Source: DASTFY01 sp963829955
GTDB lineage: Bacteria; Actinomycetota; Acidimicrobiia; Acidimicrobiales; Ilumatobacteraceae
Direction of reading: 5' to 3'
NCBI GenBank assembly: GCA_963829955.1
Contig: CAWHKS010000018.1
Span: forward strand, 1-64,000
Length of the DNA: 64,000 nt
Numbering within the stretch: the first letter of the stretch is position 1; every line of letters begins with the position of its first letter. The position numbers were made by a program, and so were the translations under genes. Below the pieces are notes generated by a model that ran no database searches, was not told the origin of the DNA, and was given only the letters and a program-made list of their open reading frames with translations. This document shows positions 47,107 through 54,938 of the stretch, piece by piece.

Positions 47107-47272
47107 CTATCTAGGAGGCTCACGCCGGTCAGCGTGGGCCTGCGTCCCGCGAGGATCCTGCGATTTCGGAACGGAGGCCAAGCTCGTCGCCTTCTGCGTG
47201 GCCTCCCGGGTGCGGTCGTGTTCGGCCGGCCAGAGTACGCGTAAACGTCGAGCGTCTCGGTCGCGGAGGGAC
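47107..47272 (-). pseudogene. Tyrosine recombinase (integrase), C-terminal fragment 2
   Basis: About 50 residues: 'SATETLDVYAY', then, after a one-base deletion near 47240, 'LWPAEHDRTREATQKATSLASV', ending 'RREPPR' at TAG 47107-47109. This is the region of the catalytic tyrosine and C-terminus of an integrase different from the first fragment. GTACTCTGG would be GTACCTCTGG in frame, so one C is missing from a CC pair. It begins within five bases of the lipoprotein stop codon (47276-47278), so a recombination junction probably falls there. Confidence 0.65.
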
Positions 47273-47275
47273 CTG

Positions 47276-47965
47276 TCAGCTCCCCGCTCGACCTATGCAG
47301 AGCGGGAAGGGGGCGTCGCGGTCCAGGCCCGGTCCATAGAGGTACTTGAAGCTGGTGTCTGGGTTGAGGATGCCGCTTCGACCAAAGCGGAACTCCACTT
47401 GCAGGTAGACCTCGCTCTCGTCGTTCGACGGTGTCCCGTCGGGATCGAGACCCATCGGGCGCCCATCATGCTCGTCGGCCCACGTCGGGTTGGTGAAGGT
47501 CCACTGTGCGTTGTCCGCCCGGTAAATCGTCTGGTGGCCGATCTCAGCCTGCATGTACCCCGAGTTGTCGGTATCAGGGTTCGCGGCCATCTCCAACCAG
47601 TTACTCCACCCCAATCCAGTTCCTGTCACATCGCCGCCGATGTGCCACTGCCAGCGCACGGCGAAGCGGTCAACGCTGTCGTAGTCGGCCTGGTCGTGGT
47701 CGTTCGCCATGTGGACCTGGATCAGCCTTACGCGCCTGACGTAGCCGTAGGTCGGGTTGACCTCGTCCTGCGGGCAGAAGGACGTGACATCGGCCCCGCT
47801 GGCGGCGACCGTCGGTTGCGTCGTGGGCGGTGCCGTGGGGGGAGGCACGGTCCCAGGGATGTCGGACACGCACGTCGGGCAGTAGGGGGGTTCCGGTGTG
47901 GACGGTGGCGAGCACGCAGCTACCACCGCCGCCACGGCGACCAACGCCAGGAGTAGTCGTTTCAT
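47276..47965 (-). CDS. Secreted lipoprotein of unknown function
   Basis: 229 residues from ATG 47965. The signal peptide MKRLLLALVAVAAVVAAC ends in a lipobox with Cys18; a Pro/Thr linker with CPTC leads to a beta-rich globular part ('YVRRVRLIQVHMANDHDQADYDSVDRFAVRWQWHIGG'). The protein has fewer Ala and more Asp/Asn/Trp than its chromosomal neighbours, and its G+C is lower, which suggests recent arrival. Lies between an integrase fragment and the TIR gene. No family recognised. Confidence 0.7.
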   Translation of the reverse strand: MKRLLLALVAVAAVVAACSPPSTPEPPYCPTCVSDIPGTVPPPTAPPTTQPTVAASGADVTSFCPQDEVNPTYGYVRRVRLIQVHMANDHDQADYDSVDRFAVRWQWHIGGDVTGTGLGWSNWLEMAANPDTDNSGYMQAEIGHQTIYRADNAQWTFTNPTWADEHDGRPMGLDPDGTPSNDESEVYLQVEFRFGRSGILNPDTSFKYLYGPGLDRDAPFPLCIGRAGS

Positions 47966-48130
47966 GCTTCCGCCGCCTTGTGTGAACCTCTCGTCCGCCA
48001 AGAAGTCCGGTGCATTCTACCGGGACGGGCCTCCACGGGTCTCGCGGCGAAGATCGCGAGGTCCAGTGGGAACTGGTTGACCCCTGCAGGAGATGTTGGC
48101 CTAACGATCGGCCTGATCCTGGGGGGAGCT

Positions 48131-48883
48131 ATGACGGCCCCGCGGCCTACGGGTCGGGGGGCCGTTGCGCGTCCGTGGGACCTGTCAGACTCCCGACCAG
48201 TGGGGTATGTGTTCCTGAGCTACACGCGAGCGGATCAGGCCTACATCGAGCGGCTAGCGGCCCAGGCCGAGCAACGTGGGATCGCCGTCTGGTTCGACAG
48301 CGATATCGAGTCCGGTGAGCGCTGGCTGGACATCATCGAGGCCAAGGTGAGGAGCTGCGCCGCGTTCGCCCCGCTGGTCACGCCGGCATCGCTTGAGTCC
48401 GACTGGTGCCGACGCGAGCTCCTGCTGGCCGATCAACTCGGCAAGCCGGTGCTGGCCCTCGTGCAGCAGGGCACGACGGTGCCGATGCAGCTCGTCGATC
48501 GGCAATACGAGACCGTCGCGGCCGGACAACTCCCAGCGGGCCGCTGGTTCGACACGCTGGCGGGCACCGCACTCGCGTCGAGCGCCGAGGGCGCAAGCAC
48601 GACCACCAGCAGCTCGCCATCGTCGAGTCCCGAAGCAAGGGAGCTCGACCTGCGACTGATCGGAGAGGGTGCCGGGCTCCTGAGGAGGAGTCAACTCGAT
48701 CGCTTCTTCGATCTGGTCGAGAAACGGTTGATCCTCGCGGAGCCGCTGGACGCCGACGTGCGGCTCTCTATCCGCATGAACTTGGAGACCGCGGCGTTCT
48801 TCGCTTCTAAGCGTCAGCGCCGGCGCGCAGATGGTTTGCAGAGGCAACTAGAAGATGGCCCCGGATACGGGCAACGCGCTTGA
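48131..48883 (+). CDS. TIR-domain protein (candidate immune NADase)
   Basis: 250 residues with GGGGGAG upstream of ATG 48131. The TIR domain covers about 24-145: YVFLSYTR (26-33, first strand and BB side), 'GIAVWFDSDIESGERWLDIIE' (50-70), and 'SLESDWCRRELL' with Glu96 in the position of the catalytic glutamate of NAD-cleaving TIRs. After a Ser/Thr-rich linker (about 165-185) a C-terminal helical part (about 186-250) is unrecognised. Bacterial TIR proteins of this kind act in anti-phage systems such as Thoeris or alone; no partner gene is evident next to it. Activity is inferred. Confidence 0.8.
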   Translation: MTAPRPTGRGAVARPWDLSDSRPVGYVFLSYTRADQAYIERLAAQAEQRGIAVWFDSDIESGERWLDIIEAKVRSCAAFAPLVTPASLESDWCRRELLLADQLGKPVLALVQQGTTVPMQLVDRQYETVAAGQLPAGRWFDTLAGTALASSAEGASTTTSSSPSSSPEARELDLRLIGEGAGLLRRSQLDRFFDLVEKRLILAEPLDADVRLSIRMNLETAAFFASKRQRRRADGLQRQLEDGPGYGQRA

Positions 48884-49175
48884 CCCAGCCCCTTCGGCCA
48901 GCATCGGCGCCTTGTGGGGTCGGCGCGGTCAGCACGAGCGACACGCGACCGTGCCCGCCGTGACAGTGGGGAACATCTGTTCGTAGAACACGGTTCAGAA
49001 GGCCTCCTGGGGCAACGTGGAGGCCGGACTTCAGCCGATGGCGGGCCTCCACGGCGGTAACGGACGCACAAACATCCAGCGGCGCCGCGACCGGGCGATC
49101 ATGGGGTCGTCGTGATGGCCAGGTCGAGCTCGCCGGCACGCTGATGCACGGCGGCATGGTGCGAGCAGCGCGGCC

Positions 49176-49799
49176 CTAGCGTTCTCGCACCTCCGCGAGG
49201 ACGACGCCTTCCTTCTGTCCGTCCCAGCTGGCGGTGAGCCCGATGGTCGGCCGCGGTCCCGCGACGGGGCGCCGGAACACGGTCAGCTCGAAGCGATCGT
49301 TCTGGAGCACGGCAGGTCCTCCGTCGTCGGACACGAGCTCGAAGCCGTCGACCGGCACGCGCTCCAGAGTCCAGCCGCCGCCTTGGATACGAACGTTGGT
49401 GGGTGCGATGTACCAGCGGCCTTCATAGACCGCCATGCCCAGCGCCTCGCCCTGACCCGTCATGGCCACGGCGGCGAGCATGATGACGAACTGGGGGTCA
49501 CGCAGCCCGTCGTACACCCAGCGGTTGCCGAGCACGGAGTGCTCCATCTCGGTGATCAGGGCGTCCTCAACGCCGTCCAGCGGTGCGTCCCGATACGTGA
49601 GCGGGATGTGTAGCAGTCCCCCTCCCGCCCTCACGAGGTGGGTCTCCATGCCGACGCGGCCGTCGGGATCGTCGAACCGGTAGGCCCCGATCACGTCGAT
49701 GGCGTCAGCAGCCGAAGGTCCCCACGCTTGGGTCGGCGCCCAGTCCGCCAGGAGCTCGGTCTTGGTCGGTGTCGTCGTCGCCCGGTGGAAGAGTGCCAT
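49176..49799 (-). CDS. Maltokinase N-terminal cap-like protein
   Basis: 207 residues. The opening MALFHRATTTPTKTELLADW, 'IGAYRFDDPDGRVGMETHLV' and 'MEHSVLGNRWVYDGLRDP' match the cap domain family of actinobacterial maltokinases (CG0192-like proteins), which is found separately from the kinase part. ATG at 49799 is chosen over an upstream frame start because the family begins there. The neighbourhood is otherwise mobile; the gene appears intact. Role unknown, perhaps in trehalose/maltose metabolism. Between this and the TIR gene (48884-49175) I see no convincing gene. Confidence 0.78.
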   Translation of the reverse strand: MALFHRATTTPTKTELLADWAPTQAWGPSAADAIDVIGAYRFDDPDGRVGMETHLVRAGGGLLHIPLTYRDAPLDGVEDALITEMEHSVLGNRWVYDGLRDPQFVIMLAAVAMTGQGEALGMAVYEGRWYIAPTNVRIQGGGWTLERVPVDGFELVSDDGGPAVLQNDRFELTVFRRPVAGPRPTIGLTASWDGQKEGVVLAEVRER

Positions 49800-49873
49800 C
49801 GCGGTCAGCGTACGAGGGTTGCTCCTCGCAGAGCCGTACGGTTCCGGCGGCACCACCCGCGGGTCTGCGCCCG

Positions 49874-50836
49874 TTACGGACCACTGCCAGAAACGTCATC
49901 GTCGCTCACGGCCTCGTCCGGCCAGTAGTGGCAGGTGCCCAACGCCCCATCGAACTGCGGTCCGGTGGAGCCCAGGAGCGGCGATCGAGTTGTAGGTGTA
50001 CCTCAGGGTCTGCTGATTGACGCCGGTGACACGCAAGGGCTGGCCATCATCGTCGATGCGCCTCCCGGTTCGGCCCGCCACGCTGTAGTCGAGCTCCAAC
50101 ACGAACTGCAGGTCCGAAGTGCACGCGAATGCCTCGACCACCAAGACCTCGACGTCGTCCTGCGTCACGCTGATGGCCCAGTCTTCCGGAAGCTGGTCTT
50201 GGCCTCCGTCGGCGTCGAAGATCCTCGCTCGGCGCGAGATCCGGCCGGGAATCCACGTGAGTGATTCGAGCTACGAATGCGGGGGCGACGTTTTCCCGAT
50301 CTATGTCGAGATGAGACTCGAGGCGGATCCCGTGAAGACGACCGCGTACCGCGCTGGCCGCACCCGTCGGATGGCTCTCGGGCGCGCTCGACCCGAGTTG
50401 CTCCAGCAGACGGTTCATGTCGGGATGGAAGTCCGGGTCCCGTCGCACCTGGAGGGCCTGGCGGTAGGTCAGCTCACGGGCGACTCGGGCACCTCGTCAG
50501 GCCTCGGCATCTCGGCACCGAGCACGACCAAGGGAACGACGGGGACCGACCGAGCGAGCGCCGACTCCACTTCGATCCGGACGAAGTCGTCGTCGTGAGC
50601 CAATCGCGGCTGGCCGGATGCGTCGGCCGAGGGCAGCCAGCGAGGACCGATCACCACCAGAACGACATCGCACCTGGCGATCGCGTTGTGATCTGCTGAC
50701 GGAAGTCCGCGCCGGGCGGCATCGAGTCGATGTCGGTGAAGATGGCCGGCGCGCCGAGGGCGGCGGCGAGGCGATCCCGGATGCGACCGATCAGGTCGCC
50801 CGAGTCGTCACGGCGGTACGAGAGAAAGACCTGCAC
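49874..50836 (-). pseudogene. Second TIR-domain gene, frame-broken
   Basis: Starts at GTG 50836 with GGAGGA, MQVFLSYRRDDSGDLIGRIRDRL. The TIR domain continues in a second frame ('AIARCDVVLVVIGPRWLPSADASG', 'RIEVESALARSVPVVPLVV'), and 'ELTYRQALQVRRDPDFHPDMNRLLEQLG' follows in a third; then 'TQDDVEVLVVEAFACTSDLQFVLELDY' and 'GTCHYWPDEAVSDDDVS' in others to TAA 49874. About 320 residues if restored. First break: ACAACGCGATCG where ACAACGGCGATCG restores the frame; second: between CCCGT and GAGCTG. Orientation differs from the intact TIR gene. Pseudogene or indel errors. Confidence 0.7.
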
Positions 50837-50980
50837 GGCTTCCTCCAGAGGGGCATCCTCATCACGACGAGCGACAGCGCTGGTCGAGGCTCATTCGTCA
50901 GAGCAGCGGGCCACCATTCGAGATCCCCGCCGAAGACCTTCGCCCCCGTGAAGCGCCCACCGATCATGCGGAGAGCTGAC

Positions 50981-50997
50981 GGTATCGGACTGATACC
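50981..50997. promoter_or_regulatory. Palindrome upstream of antitoxin gene (candidate operator)
   Basis: GGTATC and GATACC are exact complements with 5 bp between (50981-50986, 50992-50997), ending 9 bp before the antitoxin ATG. Ribbon-helix-helix antitoxins commonly repress their own operon through such sites, so autoregulation is likely. Confidence 0.55.
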
Positions 50998-51006
50998 TTC
51001 AGGTCC

Positions 51007-51210
51007 ATGGCCATGACGCTCCGCCTGACCGAGAGCGAGCAGGTAGCCCTCCGCGAACGCGCCGCAGCCGAAGGCATTTCGATGCAGGAAGCGGCTCGGC
51101 GCGCCGTTCGGGAGTTCGTCGCCCGCGGGCAACATCGCGACCGCGTCAGCGCCGCGGCCGCAATGATCATGGACGAGCACGCCGACGCCATCCGACGGCT
51201 CGGTGAGTGA
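51007..51210 (+). CDS. Ribbon-helix-helix antitoxin
   Basis: 67 residues: an N-terminal strand 'AMTLRLTESEQVALRERA' followed by two helices 'GISMQEAARRAVREFVARG', the ribbon-helix-helix DNA-binding plan, then a C-terminal helix that would clamp the toxin. ATG at 51007 (or 51013). A palindrome lies 9 bp upstream. The stop overlaps the toxin start by ATGA, so the pair is coupled. Antitoxin of a Phd/Doc-type module; partner gene follows directly. Confidence 0.85.
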   Translation: MAMTLRLTESEQVALRERAAAEGISMQEAARRAVREFVARGQHRDRVSAAAAMIMDEHADAIRRLGE

Positions 51211-51617
51211 ACGAGCCGATCGAATACCTCGATCTCGATGACCTCGTCGAGCTCGCACGGAGGCTGCTCGGCGATCCGCCTCCGATCCGCGACATCGGAC
51301 TCCTCGGTTCAGCGGCGGCGCGTCCCCAGACCACGGCGTTCGGTCAGGACGCCTACCCCGACCTCCTCACCAAAGCCGGTGCAGTGTTGCAGTCGATCGT
51401 CAGCAACTATGCGCTCGTCGATGGCAACAAGCGACTGGGCTGGCTGGCCACCGCCGTGTTCCTCGAGCTCAACGGCGTGAAGGCATCCCGAGCCAGGAAC
51501 GACGACGTCTACGAGCTCGTCATGTGGGTCGCATCGGCCAGCCCGGACCTCGCCGAGGTCGTCGCCCGCCTCGGCACCGTCACCGGAGCTCCGCGCACCC
51601 GCCCACGCCCGTCATGA
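51207..51617 (+). CDS. Doc-family (Fic fold) toxin
   Basis: 136 residues with the Fic/Doc core 'SNYALVDGNKRLGWLATAVFLELNG' (66-90). Doc enzymes phosphorylate elongation factor Tu and need the motif HxFx(D/E)(G/A)NKR. Here the catalytic His position is Tyr68 (codon TAT), while Asp72, Gly73, Asn74, Lys75 and Arg76 are kept, so the enzyme may be inactive or altered. Preceded by and overlapping the antitoxin. C-terminus ends RTRPRPS. Confidence 0.85.
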   Translation: MNEPIEYLDLDDLVELARRLLGDPPPIRDIGLLGSAAARPQTTAFGQDAYPDLLTKAGAVLQSIVSNYALVDGNKRLGWLATAVFLELNGVKASRARNDDVYELVMWVASASPDLAEVVARLGTVTGAPRTRPRPS

Positions 51618-51620
51618 AGA

Positions 51621-51899
51621 TCACGAACCCTCGAGCACCTCGTTCCATTGCCGCACGGTCCACGCGGTGACGAGTCCGTTGGTCACGTACGGATCGGCGC
51701 GGGCGAACTGTTCCGCTGGCTCCGGGTTCTCCCCGGCGAACACGAGCAGCGCGCGGTCGTACGGGTCCGCCAGAGCACCAGCCAGGAGAAGCTCACCGCG
51801 CTGGTGTGCGGCTCGGGCCAGTTCGAGATGCTCTGCCCTCAGAGGTGCCCGTCGTTCGAGGTAGCCGTCGACAAGCTCGTACATCAGCACCCATCGCAT
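51621..51899 (-). CDS. YCII-family protein
   Basis: 92 residues of the YCII/YciI type, a small ferredoxin-like fold with 'MRWVLMYELVDGYLERRAPLRAEHLELA' and 'GELLLAGALADPYDRALLVFAGENPEPAEQFARADPYVTNGLV'. Family members are hydrolases or dehydratases of unknown substrate. ATG at 51899; its stop faces the toxin stop, 3 bp apart. Upstream the frame runs without a stop into the VOC reading frame, so a fusion or a lost stop is possible. Confidence 0.8.
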   Translation of the reverse strand: MRWVLMYELVDGYLERRAPLRAEHLELARAAHQRGELLLAGALADPYDRALLVFAGENPEPAEQFARADPYVTNGLVTAWTVRQWNEVLEGS

Positions 51900-51978
51900 G
51901 GACCATCCGTAGCACCTCCCGCGTCGTGCCCGCTCCAGAGGATGCGAGCGGGGCGCGCCGCCGCCAGGACGGCTGCCG

Positions 51979-52354
51979 CTAGTATCGCGGGGCTTGACCC
52001 AGCAGAGGCAGAAGGGGTGGCCCGCCGGGTCTGCGTAAACCTGGAAGTCGTCCGGTGCGTCGCCGCCCTCCGCCTCCTTCAGCACCCTGGCCCCGAGTGA
52101 CATGACGAGGTCGTGCGCCGCGGCCGGATCGTCCACCCAGAGTCGACATGGATCTGCTGCGGCGCGCCGCCCGGCCAATCGGGCGGCACGTGGTTCGGTG
52201 CCCGCTGGACGCCGATCCGCGGTTGGCCGTCCACCATCACCATGTGCCAGTCGTCGTCGATGTCGAGCGTCCCGTCCATGACACCGACCCAGAAGCTGCT
52301 CTCGGCGGCGAGATCGGCGGCATCGAACACGACCGCTTGGGCCTTGATCTTCAC
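51979..52354 (-). pseudogene. VOC (glyoxalase-like) protein, interrupted by one frameshift
   Basis: Begins MKIKAQAVVFDAADLAAESSFWVGVMDG at 52354, 'WHMVMVDGQPRIGVQRAPNHVPPDWPGGAPQQIHVD', then in the next frame 'LWVDDPAAAHDLVMSLGARVL' and 'DFQVYADPAGHPFCLCW', the ending of vicinal-oxygen-chelate proteins. GTCGACTCTGG would be GTCGACCTCTGG in frame, one C missing. Family: dioxygenase/glyoxalase-like, substrate unknown. The left end is uncertain because the second frame continues into the YCII gene. Confidence 0.72.
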
Positions 52355-52471
52355 CCCACCATAATCTCAGGCGCCGGATCGTCCTCCCGCTGATCCCCTC
52401 GCCAGCAGATGCGCGACGGCGGCGGTCCGGCCCTGCTGCGATGAGCACCGGCATCGGCAGACTGGGGCTCC

Positions 52472-52951
52472 GTGCAACAGGCTCCGGTACGCCGCTGGCT
52501 CATTCGTGGGCTCCTCGCCGCGTCGGCGTTGTTCGTGTTGCTGCAACTGGTGCCGTACGGGTGGTGGCACGAGAACCCACCAGTGCGGACCGATGCGCCG
52601 TGGCCGGACGCGAACAGCGGCGCGCTCGCCCGCGACGCCTGCTACTCCTGCCACAGCAACGAGACGGACTGGCCGCTCTACAGCTACGTCGCGCCGATGT
52701 CGTGGCTGGTCCGGGCCGACGTCGAGTCCGGCCGTGACGAACTGAACTTCTCCGACTGGGACGAGGACGGCGACCGGGCCGACAAGGCAGTCGAGGCGAT
52801 AGCCGACGGCGAGATGCCGCCCCGGCGCTACGCCCTGCTCCACCCCGAGGCTCGCTTGTCCGACGAGGAGGTGGCACAGCTGGTCGCGGCCCTCAACGCC
52901 ATGGCCGACAGCCGCGGTGACATGTCGGGCCCGGGCGGGGACGACGGCTGA
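52472..52951 (+). CDS. Haem-binding domain protein (CxxCH, Haem_bd)
   Basis: 159 residues. One N-terminal membrane helix (about 9-30) anchors an outward domain with CYSCHSNET (Cys57, Cys60, His61), the single haem c motif of the Haem_bd family, followed by 'GEMPPRRYALLHPEARLSDEEVAQLVAAL'. GTG at 52472. Electron transfer or redox sensing at the cell surface is inferred. No partner gene is adjacent. This marks the return to chromosomal gene content after the island. Confidence 0.85.
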   Translation: MQQAPVRRWLIRGLLAASALFVLLQLVPYGWWHENPPVRTDAPWPDANSGALARDACYSCHSNETDWPLYSYVAPMSWLVRADVESGRDELNFSDWDEDGDRADKAVEAIADGEMPPRRYALLHPEARLSDEEVAQLVAALNAMADSRGDMSGPGGDDG

Positions 52952-52985
52952 CCTGTCAGTTCAGCGTCCCGGGCGTCCCTGCCGG

Positions 52986-53642
52986 TCAAGAGCACCGTTC
53001 GATGGTCTCGTCACGACGGCCCACTTCCTCCGTGGATGCTGGCCGCTGTCCGGTGGGATGCCCTGATCGGAGTTGCCATGCGGTCAGGAGGAGCCAGACC
53101 GTCAGTGTCAGCCAGAGAAGTCGCTGGCTCAGTCCCGTCCACTTCGACCCGTGGAGGAAGGGACTGATGGCGCCGAATCCCACTGCCGCACCTGCGAGGA
53201 CCGTGGCGGGACCGATCGATCTGGGAGGGCGGTGAGCTCCGGCCACGAGGGCCCACGCCACTGCCGCGGTGATCAGCGCCATGCTGGCCGAGCCGGACGC
53301 CAGGCTGTGGATCGTTTCGGTGCTGGTGGGCGCACCCGCGGGGTCGGTCGGGAAGAGGCCGGAGACGATCAGACCGCATCCGGCCACGATCGTTGCGAGT
53401 GGTACCACCCGGGACCATCCAGTCGTCATACCGGTGAAGGCCAGCCCTAGCCCGAGCGCGACCGCGCCGGCCCCGAGCGTGACGAACGAAGCGGTCATGA
53501 TCGGGCCGTACGGGCCGTTGGCGTACTGGCTGAGGCGATCACTGATGGGACTGAGGTCCGACCTCACGACGTGGAGCACCGCCAAGCCGACGACGGTCAG
53601 AAGCAGAAGACCAATCGCAAGCAGGCGAAGTCCGGCGGTCAG
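52986..53642 (-). CDS. DUF998 membrane protein (copy 1), start uncertain
   Basis: DUF998 integral membrane protein, six predicted helices, with 'MLLLHV-like' N-helix then 'RSDLSPISDRLSQYANGPYGPIMTA' and 'ISPFLHGSKWTGLSQRLLWL'. From a GTG at 53585 it would lack the first helix. The upstream in-frame codons give 'LTAGLRLLAIGLLLLTVVGLAVLHVVRS', which aligns with copy 2, and GAGGAGG stands 4 bases before a CTG at 53642, so a CTG start is likely. Unknown function; family members may bind lipids. Paralogue of the next gene, 37 bp apart. Confidence 0.72.
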   Translation of the reverse strand: MTAGLRLLAIGLLLLTVVGLAVLHVVRSDLSPISDRLSQYANGPYGPIMTASFVTLGAGAVALGLGLAFTGMTTGWSRVVPLATIVAGCGLIVSGLFPTDPAGAPTSTETIHSLASGSASMALITAAVAWALVAGAHRPPRSIGPATVLAGAAVGFGAISPFLHGSKWTGLSQRLLWLTLTVWLLLTAWQLRSGHPTGQRPASTEEVGRRDETIERCS

Positions 53643-53679
53643 CGGACCTCCTCGTCTGGCCTCGAGATCGCCACGGTGC

Positions 53680-54351
53680 TCAGGTCACTCGGGAGCGGCG
53701 CAGACCGTTGAAGCGGATGTGCAGCGCGCCGAGCAGGAGCCATGCCACCACCGTCGCTCCGAGGATGCGCTGGGCCAGGCCGCTCCAGGTCGTCTGGCCC
53801 GCGAACGGGCTGAATGCGCCGGCCGCCGCAGCGATGATCGCGAGCACGGTGGCGATGGTGCGGAAGCCATGCCATCTCGTGTCCCATCGGCACAGCACCG
53901 CGAACAGCAGCATCGCCGCGATGATCAGCGTGAACGCCGTCAGCGTCGCATTGCTGTGGATGATCTCCTCGATGGTGTCCGGCACCGCGGGCCGCTCGAC
54001 CTCGAAGACGCCCGCCAGGATCAGTCCGACCCCACCGAGACCCAGCAGCACGCGGACTACGACGGACAACGGACGACGGACGATCGCACGGCCTAGGCGC
54101 AACGCCAGCGCCACACAGGACAGTCCGATCGCGTAGAAGGCAGCGGTCATGAACCAGCCGAAGCGCCCGTTGGCGTACTCGCTCATCACCTGACGCACCG
54201 GATCGAGATCGGTGCGCATCACGTGCAGCAGCAGCATGGCGGCGAAACACGCCATCACGAGCAGGATGGCCGCCAGCGACAGTCCTGTGGACCGGTCAGT
54301 CCCGTTCGGCGTCGTCGTCCTCGGCATCGTTGCAGCCTCGCCCTTCGGCAT
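53680..54351 (-). CDS. DUF998 membrane protein (copy 2)
   Basis: 223 residues from ATG 54351 (ATG 54327 is also possible; an earlier ATG at 54450 has no support). Six helices, with 'LHVMRTDLDPVRQVMSEYANGRFGWFMTAAF' and 'AFSPFAGQTTWSGLAQRI', matching copy 1 across the length (about 35-40% similar by eye). Tandem duplication of a DUF998 gene. The product is membrane-bound with unknown role. Confidence 0.8.
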   Translation of the reverse strand: MPKGEAATMPRTTTPNGTDRSTGLSLAAILLVMACFAAMLLLHVMRTDLDPVRQVMSEYANGRFGWFMTAAFYAIGLSCVALALRLGRAIVRRPLSVVVRVLLGLGGVGLILAGVFEVERPAVPDTIEEIIHSNATLTAFTLIIAAMLLFAVLCRWDTRWHGFRTIATVLAIIAAAAGAFSPFAGQTTWSGLAQRILGATVVAWLLLGALHIRFNGLRRSRVT

Positions 54352-54717
54352 CGACGAGCACCCCTGAAGCCACCCCGACGCCAGACCCACGTTAGACCTC
54401 CATTCCCGAGGGGCCGGCCGGGGTCGTGTCAGCTCCGATGGCCACCGCACCGTGGGGCCGTTCCGCCTCCGTTCAACGCCGCTGTCGCCGCGTTAGTTGC
54501 GGAATCACCGGCCATGACCGGTGCGGGGCGCTGGCCGAGGCACGTGGTACGCGGACGGTGACGGTCCGGGACGGGACGACGAGCCACTTCGCGCGGAGCG
54601 CGACCGTGCGGACGGGAATCAGCCCCTCCACCAGGTCACGGTGTTTGCCTCCGGTCGGCGGTGGTACCGTCACAGTTAGCGGGCAAGGTAAGAGCAGCGG
54701 GCATCAGGGAGAACTGA

Positions 54718-54873
54718 ATGTTCAGCCGGACCACCGCCGTCGTGACTGCCGCCACGTTCGCAGCGTTCGTAGCGATGAACGGGCTTCTCACCGGACGCCC
54801 GAAGCCTGCGTCCAGGTTCGACGACCTCGGCGAGCCCACCCGCTTCGCCTCGATGCGTCACCGGTACCGCTAG
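54718..54873 (+). CDS. 51-residue ORF with strong ribosome site
   Basis: ATG 54718 is preceded by AGGGAGA at normal spacing. The product starts MFSRTTAVVTAATFAAFVAMNG, one possible membrane helix with an Arg before it, then a polar tail ending SMRHRYR. It lies alone in a 590-bp gap (54352-54938) between two leftward genes; the rest of the gap shows nothing clear. A short membrane peptide is plausible, function unknown. Confidence 0.5.
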   Translation: MFSRTTAVVTAATFAAFVAMNGLLTGRPKPASRFDDLGEPTRFASMRHRYR

Positions 54874-54938
54874 GGCGCACCGAGCAGACAGGCGGCCGGC
54901 GTTCGACTCGCCCGGCTGCGCCCCATCGCCGCGCCGCT

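Noticed and set aside
43472..47121. Matching AGGCTCAC at 43472-43479 and 47114-47121 as att sites
   Set aside because: Eight bases in a GC-rich genome over 3.6 kb are expected by chance, and the flanks do not match the rnpB end.
47978..48130. Upstream extension of the TIR gene to about 47978
   Set aside because: The extra residues overlap the lipoprotein start and lack family features, whereas ATG 48131 has a strong ribosome site.
48884..49175. A 116-codon frame antisense to the space after the TIR gene
   Set aside because: No ribosome site, no family, composition like shadow frames; I see no convincing gene in this gap.
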